From NCBI GenBank assembly GCA_035995885.1, contig DASYKC010000074.1:1-13443 (forward strand): a stretch of 13,443 nt of DNA. Reading direction: 5' to 3'. Position numbers and translations under genes: made by a program. The notes beneath the pieces are model-generated. The model ran no database searches. It saw nothing but the letters and a program-made list of their open reading frames with translations, and was not told where the DNA came from. This document shows, piece by piece, positions 6,894-12,820 of this stretch (positions within the stretch are counted from its first letter, which is position 1; each line of letters begins with the position of its first letter). This DNA comes from Schlegelella_A sp035995885. GTDB taxonomy: Bacteria; Pseudomonadota; Gammaproteobacteria; Burkholderiales; Burkholderiaceae_C.

Positions 6894-7381
6894 TTGCGGC
6901 GCTCTCCCCCGGGCGGCGGCACGGCGACCGGCGCGACCTCGACCTTGGCGACGCCCTCCTTCGGCGTGATGCCGATCTTGCTGGCCGTCTCCGGCGACAG
7001 GTCGACGATGCGGCCCTTCGCGTACGGGCCGCGGTCCTGGATCGTCACCGTCGCGCTCCGCCCGGTCTTCAGGTTGGTGACCTTCGCCTCGGTGCCGAGC
7101 GGCAAGGTCTTGCTCGCCGCGTTGTCGTTGCGCGGATCCATGCGCGCGCCGTCGGCCATCTTGCGCCCCGCGAACCTGCGCGCGTAGACCGACGCCGTGC
7201 CGACGCGCTTGCGGCCGGAGCGATCGAGTCTCGGCGCAGGCGCCGGCGCATCGCCCGTCAGGCCGGCGTCGCGCGTCGCCTGCGGGTGCGCCGAGGCTGC
7301 GCTGGCGACGCCGGCGACCAGGGCGCCGAGGCCGGCCAGAAGCATCCGGCGAAGACAGTGCATGACGAAGCGCTCGTGCAT
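6890..7381 (-). CDS. RlpA-like double-psi beta-barrel protein (septal lytic transglycosylase family) without SPOR domain
   Basis: A 163-residue exported protein. A signal peptide of about 31 residues ends in GVASAASA. After a Pro-rich linker, residues 60-138 form an RlpA domain: GTASVYARRFAGRKMADGA, then ASKTLPLGTEAKVTNL, then TIQDRGPYAKGRIVDLS. RlpA proteins cleave denuded glycan strands at the septum. The Asp of DRGPY (Asp116) is kept. The Glu and His that accompany it in Pseudomonas aeruginosa RlpA (recalled as Glu120 and His131) appear here as Ala79 and Ser90, so enzyme activity is uncertain. The C-terminal SPOR domain of classic RlpA is absent. ATG 7381 is used; ATG 7363 or 7345 would also leave a signal peptide, and none has a strong Shine-Dalgarno. 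It converges with the AI-2E-family gene. Confidence 0.88.
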   Translation of the reverse strand: MHERFVMHCLRRMLLAGLGALVAGVASAASAHPQATRDAGLTGDAPAPAPRLDRSGRKRVGTASVYARRFAGRKMADGARMDPRNDNAASKTLPLGTEAKVTNLKTGRSATVTIQDRGPYAKGRIVDLSPETASKIGITPKEGVAKVEVAPVAVPPPGGERRN

Positions 7382-7413
7382 GGGCGCGACTGTGGCGCAG
7401 GGACCGAAGCCGG

Positions 7414-7431
7414 CGCAGTCGGCCGACTGCG
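7414..7431. repeat. 18-bp perfect palindrome upstream of RlpA-like gene
   Basis: The sequence cgcagtcggccgactgcg equals its own reverse complement. It lies 33 nt upstream of the ATG of the RlpA-like gene and downstream of HK2 on the same strand, within a 136-bp gap. It could be an operator dyad, a hairpin in the 5' leader or part of an HK2 terminator. No T-run follows it. Confidence 0.5.
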
Positions 7432-7517
7432 AAGCTCCGCGTAGGACGAACCCGGAGCGAACCGGCCTGCCGCTCGGCCGACACGCGACGCATCTCGGCG
7501 CGCCGCCTGCAGGCGCC

Positions 7518-8657
7518 TCAGCCCTGCAGAACCGTCCTCGTCGTCTGGCCCGAGGTCGAACGGGGCAAGCGCACCGTGAACGTGGTCCCGGTGTCGCTCG
7601 ACGTCGCGTCGATCTCGCCCCCGTGCGCCTTCGCGACCTCGCCGCAGATGAAGAGGCCGAGGCCGAGGCTGCCCTCCTCCTCGGGACGACCGGCGCCCCG
7701 CCGCAGGGGATCGAACAAGAGCCTCAACGCCGAGGAAGCGATCGGTTCGCCCTGGTTCTCGACCCGGAACAGGACGGCATCGTCGCGGCCGTCGGCAGTG
7801 ACGCGCACCGTCGATCCGGGCTTGCCGTAGCGCAGCGCGTTCACCACGAGATTGCTGACGACCTGGTGCAGCCGCCCCTCGTCCCAGTGGCCGCGAAGAT
7901 CGCCGGTCAGGCCGAGCTCGATCTCGCGATCCGGATAGGCGCTTCGCAACTGCTGCACCTCGTCCTCGAGGATGTCGCGCAGGTCCATGTCCGAAGGGAT
8001 GATGTACAGGCCGAGACCCAGCCGTTTCCGGTTGAAGTCGGTCAGGTCGTCGAGCAGCGCCCTCATCCTGGCGCCGCTCCTGATCAGCATGCCGGCGGCC
8101 AGCGAGACATCCTCGCCTGCATTGAGCTTCTTCAGGTGATGAGCCGTCAGCTGGATGGCATTGAGGGGGTTCCTCATGTCGTGGCCGAGGATGCCGAGCA
8201 GGAGATTGCGGGCGCGCTCCTGTTCCGCGCTGAAGAACGCGACCGACTCGCAGACGGCTTGATCGATGGCTTCGTTGAAGCGAATCATCTCGGCGAGATC
8301 GGTGGGGCGCGGATCGCCTTCGTCCACCCACAAGGCGAGAACCGAGGCCCGCAAGGCGCGGTACTCGGCGGCCATCTCGTTGATGTCGAAGCCACCGCGG
8401 GCACGCAGAAGCGCGTGGGTCTGCGCTGCCGTCTCGCAAGCATCGATGGGCGGCGCCAGACCCTTGCCTTTCAGGTCGCGAGCCGCCGACGTCTGCGCCG
8501 ATGAGAGATCCTTGCAGACCGCCCGGAGGATCTGCTCGGCGTCGTCGCGCAGCTCGGCCAGGCTCATGGCACGGGCGTTGGCAAGCCCGCCGGCGAACTG
8601 TTCCCATCGAACCAGGATCTTCTCCAGGTGCTGGAGGATGAAGTCTGCGAGTCCCAT
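7518..8657 (-). CDS. Soluble sensor histidine kinase with RsbRD-type N-terminal region (HK2)
   Basis: A 379-residue cytoplasmic histidine kinase with no transmembrane segment and the same architecture as HK1. The helical sensor region covers residues 1-145 (FILQHLEKILVRWEQ; EYRALRASVLALW; RFNEAIDQAV). His159 is in LGHDMRNPLNAI, a canonical H-box. Asn273 is in LVVNALRYG, the G1 region is VENQGEPI (299-306), LFDPL is at 314-318 and G2 is LGLGLFIC (331-338). G1 has Asn301 where most kinases have Asp, in the VxNxGxPI form common among phytochrome-like and RsbRD-type kinases, so ATP binding is plausible. The ATG at 8657 has AGGGA at 8668-8664 with 6-nt spacing. The preceding gene on this strand ends 31 nt upstream, suggesting an operon. 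No response regulator is in the window. Confidence 0.93.
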   Translation of the reverse strand: MGLADFILQHLEKILVRWEQFAGGLANARAMSLAELRDDAEQILRAVCKDLSSAQTSAARDLKGKGLAPPIDACETAAQTHALLRARGGFDINEMAAEYRALRASVLALWVDEGDPRPTDLAEMIRFNEAIDQAVCESVAFFSAEQERARNLLLGILGHDMRNPLNAIQLTAHHLKKLNAGEDVSLAAGMLIRSGARMRALLDDLTDFNRKRLGLGLYIIPSDMDLRDILEDEVQQLRSAYPDREIELGLTGDLRGHWDEGRLHQVVSNLVVNALRYGKPGSTVRVTADGRDDAVLFRVENQGEPIASSALRLLFDPLRRGAGRPEEEGSLGLGLFICGEVAKAHGGEIDATSSDTGTTFTVRLPRSTSGQTTRTVLQG

Positions 8658-8688
8658 GCGTGTTCCCTGCAGACCGGCGGCGCTCGGT

Positions 8689-8925
8689 TCACGTCCGGTC
8701 GGGCAACGAACCGTCTCGAAGTCCTTCGATCGTCTTCAGGATGATGTCGCGGTGGCCCTCGAAGGCCACCAGGGTTTCCTTGAGCGTCTCCAGACGATCC
8801 CTGGAACCGGCGGGCTGGTCGACGCCGGTCGCTGAACTCTCGACCCGGGCGATGTTGTCGCGCGCGAGAGCGATGTGCCTGTCGGCTTCGGCCAGGTGCT
8901 CGAGCTCAACTTCCATGTCGGGCAT
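8689..8925 (-). CDS. Small helical protein of unknown function, upstream of HK2
   Basis: A 78-residue soluble protein, strongly charged and probably two helices (EVELEHLAEADRHIALARDNIARVE and RLETLKETLVAFEGHRDIILKTIEGLRD), joined by a Gly/Pro-containing turn. It has no signal peptide and no Cys. I do not recognise a family. The reading frame is supported by a good GGAG at 8935-8932 with 6-nt spacing to ATG 8925 (an in-frame TTG at 8928 is less well placed). Amphipathic helices and the 31-nt gap to HK2 on the same strand support it as a real gene. It could be a partner or modulator of the kinase; this is inferred from position only. Confidence 0.7.
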   Translation of the reverse strand: MPDMEVELEHLAEADRHIALARDNIARVESSATGVDQPAGSRDRLETLKETLVAFEGHRDIILKTIEGLRDGSLPDRT

Positions 8926-9071
8926 CAAGATCTCCGTCTGCCGAGGCAGTCTAAGGTAAGGAGGGAGCGTCGATTACACGCCAATGGCAAGCCCTGTTCC
9001 CGGCGGCGCCCGGCACGAGGATCCAGCTCGCCGGTTCGATGTCTTCATCGGCGCGCCGCGTCCGGCCCGTC

Positions 9072-10055
9072 TCACATCGACATCGGCATGGGCGGCGGCG
9101 TGATCCCGAGCGCCGCGACGATCAGGATCACCGCAAAGCCCAGCGCTTGTTCGATCCACACGTTCCGCCGCAGCCTGCGAGCGGCGCTTCCAGCCAGGCC
9201 GGGGTCGTCGCGGGCGGCGCCCAGGGCCGGCGTCAGCCGCATGCGATTGACGGCGGCGATGGCGAGCATCGCGGCGAAGAGCAAGATCTTCGCGAGCAGC
9301 AATTTCCCGTAGGCCGTGTCGACGAGAGACAGCGGTGTCGGCAGCAGGAAGTACGCGTTGACGATGCCGGTGGCGACCAGGACGCCGACGCATCCCGCCG
9401 CGAGGTTTCCGAAGCGAGCGGCAATGCGGGCGCATCGTCTCGCTTCATGCGACGCCGGGCCGCCGCCGAGGCGACCGAGGACCGCGGCAAGGGGCGCGAG
9501 GCCACCGAGCCAGGCGCCGGCGGCCAGGAGGTGAGCGGCATCGCAGGCGTGATGAATCCAGCCCTCGACGCCGATCTCCGCGTTCGCATGTCCGGCCCAG
9601 GCGAGGCTGGCGAGGAGCGCGCCTGCGACCAACGCGGCGAGGAGCCAGGCCGAGCCGGGTCGCTCGGAACCTTCGAGCCAACCCAGCCAGAGCCCGAGCA
9701 GCGCCAGCGCGAGCACGGCGCGAAGCGACCACGCCTGCCCGAACACCGTAGCGGCGAGCACGTTCGCGAGGGTCGAGGGGGTCACGGCCTCGGCGAAGGG
9801 CCGGCCGCTCATCCCGACCGCCGCAAGCACCAGCCAGAGCGCACCGGACACCATCGTCGCGGCCCACGCCGTGGCGATGACGGGAGACCGCCGGCGATGG
9901 ATGGCCGTCGCCGCCTCGCCGGCGAGGGACCGCTCGTCCGCCCTTCGGCCCTCGACAGCGACGAAACCCGCGAACACGATCTCGCCGAAGAGCACGATCG
10001 CGGCGCCGTAGTGCACGGCGCGGACCGCGACGAGCAAGGCCTCGGGCGAGATCAT
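9072..10055 (-). CDS. copD: Copper resistance protein CopD (inner-membrane copper transport)
   Basis: A 327-residue polytopic inner-membrane protein of the CopD family, thought to move copper across the inner membrane together with periplasmic CopC. About eight hydrophobic segments are visible. Typical positions are RAVHYGA (His15), LAWAGHAN (His156), the HHACDAAHLLAAGAWLGGL stretch (His168, His169, His175) and the C-terminal-half signature GKLLLAKILLFAAML ... AVNRMRLTPAL (250-278). The C-terminus is Met/Pro-rich (PPPMPMSM), a possible copper-binding tail. The ATG at 10055 follows the copC stop by 9 nt, so the two are co-transcribed. It is the last gene of the copper cluster. No intrinsic terminator is obvious in the following 146 bp. 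Confidence 0.93.
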   Translation of the reverse strand: MISPEALLVAVRAVHYGAAIVLFGEIVFAGFVAVEGRRADERSLAGEAATAIHRRRSPVIATAWAATMVSGALWLVLAAVGMSGRPFAEAVTPSTLANVLAATVFGQAWSLRAVLALALLGLWLGWLEGSERPGSAWLLAALVAGALLASLAWAGHANAEIGVEGWIHHACDAAHLLAAGAWLGGLAPLAAVLGRLGGGPASHEARRCARIAARFGNLAAGCVGVLVATGIVNAYFLLPTPLSLVDTAYGKLLLAKILLFAAMLAIAAVNRMRLTPALGAARDDPGLAGSAARRLRRNVWIEQALGFAVILIVAALGITPPPMPMSM

Positions 10056-10064
10056 GGGCGCGGC

Positions 10065-10427
10065 CTAGGGCGACACGTCGAATACGAAGTCGCCCTCGGT
10101 CGCATGGGTGTCGACCGAGACGACGCGCCAGACGACCCGGTATCGCCCCGGAGGAACCGGCGCCAGCGACGCAGTGAGGTGCTTGCGATCCTTCTTGTCG
10201 ACGGCCACGTCGCGACGGTCGACCTGGCGACCGTTGGCGTCGACGACGCGCAGCGTCGAGAACGCGGCCTCCAGCGGCTCGCTGAACCACAGCTCGACGC
10301 GACCCGGCGCGACGCCGACGCTGCCGCCGACCGGCGGCACGGCGTGATCGAGCATGGCATGGGCGAGCACCGCCGTCGAGAGCGCCAATCCGAGAACGAG
10401 GCTTCCGGCCCGAGCGAGGAGTTTCAT
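10065..10427 (-). CDS. copC: Copper resistance protein CopC, Cu(II)-type
   Basis: A 120-residue periplasmic copper-binding protein. The signal peptide ends at VLA-22, leaving His23 as the new N-terminus (HAMLDHAVP). In CopC proteins with a high-affinity Cu(II) site the ligands are the N-terminal His plus an Asp and a His in a DxH motif; here these are His23 and Asp106/His108 in SVDTHATEGDF. The Met/His-rich Cu(I) motif of Pseudomonas syringae CopC is absent, so this looks like a Cu(II)-only form. Other conserved parts are PPVGGSV and VELWFSEPLE. The ATG at 10427 has GGAGG at 10438-10434 with 6-nt spacing; that site also encodes the last Gly-Gly of the upstream gene. Only 2 nt separate the genes. 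An in-frame GTG at 10433 is less likely. Confidence 0.95.
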   Translation of the reverse strand: MKLLARAGSLVLGLALSTAVLAHAMLDHAVPPVGGSVGVAPGRVELWFSEPLEAAFSTLRVVDANGRQVDRRDVAVDKKDRKHLTASLAPVPPGRYRVVWRVVSVDTHATEGDFVFDVSP

Positions 10428-10429
10428 CT

Positions 10430-11455
10430 TCACCCTCCGATGAGCGGTTTGCCGAGACTCTTCGGAAAGAGATCGTCGAGGAAGAAATGCAATTGCAGGA
10501 GGACGCCGGTGCGGTGGCCGCTGCTGCGGTTCATGGGCACGACCGCCTCGATGCCGAACTGCATCGTTCGCCCCGGAAAGAGGATGCCGGGGTTGACGGT
10601 TCCCGTCGTCGGACCGCGGCCGCGATCGAGCGGCTTCTCCAGCGCGACTTCGACGATCGGGATGGCGTTGCGCAGCGGCCCGGGCAGGCCGATGTCCTTC
10701 ACGAACGCATGGAGGTACGGGAGGCTGTATTCCAGCGCGAACCCCAGCTTGAGGACATGCGGGTGGCGTTCGGTCACCGGATTGCCGTCGTCGTCGAGCG
10801 AGGTGCTGCTCGAGCGCGTCGGAACGCCGACGCCGGCGCTGCCCGTGATGGCGAAAGGCCGCATGAACCTGAATTCTTCGGGCAGATCGCCGAGGCCGCG
10901 GCCGATGAAGAGCGTCGGCGTGAGGGTGCTGAAGGACTCGGCGCCGACGCGGCGCGCACCCGTGCCGCCGAGGTCCGCGTCGACCCCGACCGACAGGATC
11001 GTCTCGTGCACGTCGCTCTTGAAGAACTGGTACTTGACGTTCAGGGCGAAGTTGTCGAAGCCCTGCTGGCGCGAGCCGCCGCGGGGCTCCTGGCGAAGCC
11101 AGCTCGCACCGGCGCCGATGCCGAAGGCGGTGGTGATGCGCTTGCTGAAATCCACCGAGGCGCTGGTGTCCAGGCTCGACGACGGATCCTCGCCCGTCCT
11201 TTGCCTCGAGACGGTCGGCAGCGACAGCTCGTCGGCGACGAACGGATCGTCGGTCGCGAGCGTCGCCGGAAAGAAGCGCTTGCCGGCAAAGCCGTGCGCG
11301 AACGCCGGTGCCGCCGAAGCCGTGGCTGCGACGAGCACCACCAGGGCGCCGAGGGTTGCGGGGCGGAACGCGCCGGAAGACGCAGTCGGCGGCAATGGGC
11401 ATCGGGCACCCGAGGCGGACGCCCGGAGCGCCGCCTTGACAGGAAGTCGAGTCAT
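10430..11455 (-). CDS. Exported beta-barrel protein associated with copCD (unknown function)
   Basis: A 341-residue protein with an unusually long N-terminal region. A basic stretch of about 34 residues precedes the hydrophobic core (LGALVVLVAATASA), and cleavage is probably at APAFA-53, leaving HGFAGKRFFP as mature N-terminus. The rest alternates hydrophobic and polar residues in strand-like blocks (FGIGAGASWL, FALNVKYQFF, LGFALEYSLPYLHAF, FGIEAVVPMN, GVLLQLHFFLDDL), consistent with an outer-membrane barrel of 10-14 strands. I do not recognise a named family. It is tightly linked to copC (2-nt gap), so a role in copper passage through the outer membrane is a reasonable inference. ATG 11455 is the only Met in the N-terminal region; the Shine-Dalgarno is weak (GAGAG). 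The mature N-terminal His could add a copper ligand. Confidence 0.8.
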   Translation of the reverse strand: MTRLPVKAALRASASGARCPLPPTASSGAFRPATLGALVVLVAATASAAPAFAHGFAGKRFFPATLATDDPFVADELSLPTVSRQRTGEDPSSSLDTSASVDFSKRITTAFGIGAGASWLRQEPRGGSRQQGFDNFALNVKYQFFKSDVHETILSVGVDADLGGTGARRVGAESFSTLTPTLFIGRGLGDLPEEFRFMRPFAITGSAGVGVPTRSSSTSLDDDGNPVTERHPHVLKLGFALEYSLPYLHAFVKDIGLPGPLRNAIPIVEVALEKPLDRGRGPTTGTVNPGILFPGRTMQFGIEAVVPMNRSSGHRTGVLLQLHFFLDDLFPKSLGKPLIGG

Positions 11456-11500
11456 TTCGAGTTCTCTCTTTCGTTGTGAGCCGGTGGCGACGACATCGCG

Positions 11501-11518
11501 CGCCGCGACGTCGCGGCG
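11501..11518. repeat. 18-bp perfect palindrome in leader of the barrel-copC-copD genes
   Basis: The sequence cgccgcgacgtcgcggcg is its own reverse complement; as RNA it can fold as a 7-bp GC stem with an ACGU loop. It lies in the 165-nt gap between the DUF2946-like gene stop (11621) and the barrel start (11455), ending about 46 nt before that start. It may be an operator or an RNA structure in the transcript. The same gap carries three copies of CCGAAC on the plus strand (11550, 11560, 11584), and I assign no meaning to them. Confidence 0.5.
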
Positions 11519-11620
11519 ACGGCTCGATCCAGGACGAGACGAGGAATGCCCGAACGCAGCCGAACAGGCCGCGGTCGACGAGGCCGAACGGATCAGCCGC
11601 GTCGTCGGGATCCCGGTTAC

Positions 11621-12100
11621 TCAGGCCAGGAGAGGCGGGCCCCGCGAGCTCGCCGGCGACCAGTCGCAGCGAAGCCGCGGCAGCGCCGCAACGACGCATC
11701 GAGGCGCCGGATGCGTGCACTCGACGAACGCCGCCAGAACGGGGCGTTCCTGCACGAAGGCAAACGCACCGGCCGCGAGGAGGCACAGGCCGCAGTGCTC
11801 GAGCGCGTGCTCATGCGCCGGCACGGGCACGGGCGCGGAGGGCATCCGACGGTCGCCAGACATCGAGCCCGGCGCCATCGCCATGTCGTGATGGTGATGC
11901 GCCGCGCCCATCGCGGGTGAAGCCGCCAGCGCCGAGACGGCAGACCCGGGTCCGACCGGCGAATGCGAGGCCGCCGCCGCGAGAGTCGAACCGACGGCCG
12001 GCAGCAGCAGGCGCGACAGCGTCGGGCCGCCGGCCAATGCCGTGATCGCCAGCAAGGCCAGCCAGGCACAGGCGCGAAGATGGCGGCGAACGGCGCGCAT
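11621..12100 (-). CDS. DUF2946-like His-rich secreted protein heading the copper cluster
   Basis: A 159-residue protein with an N-terminal hydrophobic segment (ACAWLALLAITALAGG). A His/Met-rich centre follows (HHHHDMAMAPGSM at 68-80, with M86), then PAHEHALEHCGLCLLAAGAFAF with His96, His98, His102 and CxxC at Cys103/Cys106, ending in SSRGPPLLA. CxxC plus hydrophobic stretch plus a terminal RGPP is characteristic of DUF2946. Three further Cys (128, 135, 145) are present. Copper binding in the periplasm is likely from composition. In Bordetella pertussis a DUF2946 protein (CruR) is encoded as a copper-sensing leader. The ATG at 12100 has no visible Shine-Dalgarno, and a -10-like TAAAGT lies only 6 nt upstream. 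The 165-nt gap to the next gene is unlike the tight spacing of the rest of the cluster. Confidence 0.82.
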   Translation of the reverse strand: MRAVRRHLRACAWLALLAITALAGGPTLSRLLLPAVGSTLAAAASHSPVGPGSAVSALAASPAMGAAHHHHDMAMAPGSMSGDRRMPSAPVPVPAHEHALEHCGLCLLAAGAFAFVQERPVLAAFVECTHPAPRCVVAALPRLRCDWSPASSRGPPLLA

Positions 12101-12208
12101 CGTCGGACTTTAGTCGACTCGCCGCCGAACGCGTCGCGCCATCGTCGGCGCCGGAATCCGTTCGACCACGCGCCGCGTACCATCGGACGCCGCTTTCTTC
12201 CTGTGTCC
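12101..12208. promoter_or_regulatory. Divergent intergenic region between copper cluster and TonB-receptor unit
   Basis: This 108-bp gap separates two leader-type genes pointing away from each other, so it should hold both promoters. TAAAGT (minus strand, 12112-12107) and TACCAT (plus strand, 12178-12183) are weak -10 candidates without good -35 partners. I see no CueR/MerR-type dyad or AT-rich Zur/Fur box. The identity of any regulator is unknown. Confidence 0.35.
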
Positions 12209-12694
12209 GTGGCTCGAAGCTTCCCATCAGCGTTCTTGCGCGCCCACCGACCCGCCGTGGTTTGGTGGATGGCGTGCCTCGTCTTCGTCCAGGCGATGGC
12301 CGTCGGCATCGCGTCGACCCTCGGACCGGCGCATTCGCACCCACCCGCTTCGAGGCCCCTCGTCCTCGAGGACTTGCGACGGACGCCGTCGCGTCTCGAG
12401 CACCGTCCGACTCATGTCTTGACGGGCCTCGGTCACTTCCATCGCTTCGATGCATCGCAACGCCATTACCACGCCCGCGATGACGGCAGCGTCACGCTCG
12501 CGCACGACGGCTCGGCGCAGCTGGCCGACGAGAGCGACGGCGCGGCGACCCCGGCCTTGACGTTGCTGGCGCTTCTTCCCGCCTTGTCGGTGGCGCTCGC
12601 CGGTGGAGATCGCTCGGCGCCGGTGGCTCGGGCCGCCTGGCCGCTCATCACCGACGACCCCCGGCCTCTCGAGCGACCGCCCCGGCCCGGCTGA
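12209..12694 (+). CDS. His-rich small secreted protein upstream of TonB-dependent receptor
   Basis: A 161-residue protein when started at GTG 12209. A basic n-region (ARSFPSAFLRAHR) is followed by a hydrophobic core (PAVVWWMACLVFVQAMAVGIAS), a good signal sequence or anchor. The body is rich in His (AHSHP; LEHRPTH; GHFHRF; QRHYHARDDG; LAHDG), followed by a second hydrophobic stretch (TLLALLPALSVALAGG) and a Pro/Arg end (PLERPPRPG). This composition is typical of small metal-related proteins found near efflux and TonB-receptor genes, but I cannot name a family and see no CxxC. GTG 12203 (in frame) and ATG 12269 are alternatives; the ATG would cut into the hydrophobic core, so GTG is preferred. 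No Shine-Dalgarno is seen. A 126-nt gap separates it from the receptor gene. Confidence 0.68.
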   Translation: MARSFPSAFLRAHRPAVVWWMACLVFVQAMAVGIASTLGPAHSHPPASRPLVLEDLRRTPSRLEHRPTHVLTGLGHFHRFDASQRHYHARDDGSVTLAHDGSAQLADESDGAATPALTLLALLPALSVALAGGDRSAPVARAAWPLITDDPRPLERPPRPG

Positions 12695-12701
12695 CGCCGC
12701 T

Positions 12702-12747
12702 GGCGCAAGTCGCCTTGGCCTTGTCGGCAAGGAAGCGCTTGTGCGCC
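12702..12747 (+). promoter_or_regulatory. Nested hairpin in leader between His-rich gene and TonB receptor
   Basis: An outer stem pairs ggcgcaag (12702-12709) with cttgtgcgcc (12738-12747), with a 2-nt bulge. Inside it, ccttg-tcgg-caagg (12719-12732) forms a 5-bp hairpin with a tetraloop. It starts 7 nt after the stop codon of the His-rich gene. Stable structures are common in GC-rich DNA, so significance is modest. Confidence 0.35.
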
Positions 12748-12820
12748 GCGGCGGTGTGCGCGCTCGGCACCCGTTGCGTTCGGCACGGGACGCTGTCCAC
12801 AGACGAGCCCCAGGGCCCCC

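Noticed and set aside
5148..7493. A 781-codon open frame on the minus strand
   Set aside because: Only the last 109 codons look like a protein, with a signal peptide and CxxC. The rest is low-complexity Arg/Glu/Ala antisense to the AI-2E-family and RlpA regions.
7504..7515. Palindrome cgcctgcaggcg just after the HK2 stop as an intrinsic terminator
   Set aside because: Short, almost no loop, and no T-run on the minus strand.
8926..9071. Search for a terminator after copD and a promoter for the HK2 operon
   Set aside because: TTGCCA, TTGGCG and TACCTT-like words exist, but no pair has acceptable spacing, and no hairpin with a T-run was found.
11550..11589. Three copies of CCGAAC in the gap before the copper barrel gene
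   Set aside because: A 6-mer with irregular spacing (10 and 24 nt) is not strong enough to call binding-site iterons.
9039..11891. A 950-codon plus-strand open frame across the copper cluster
   Set aside because: Composition is Arg/Gly/Ala-rich with no domain; it is antisense to CopD, CopC and the barrel gene, which have clear family signatures.
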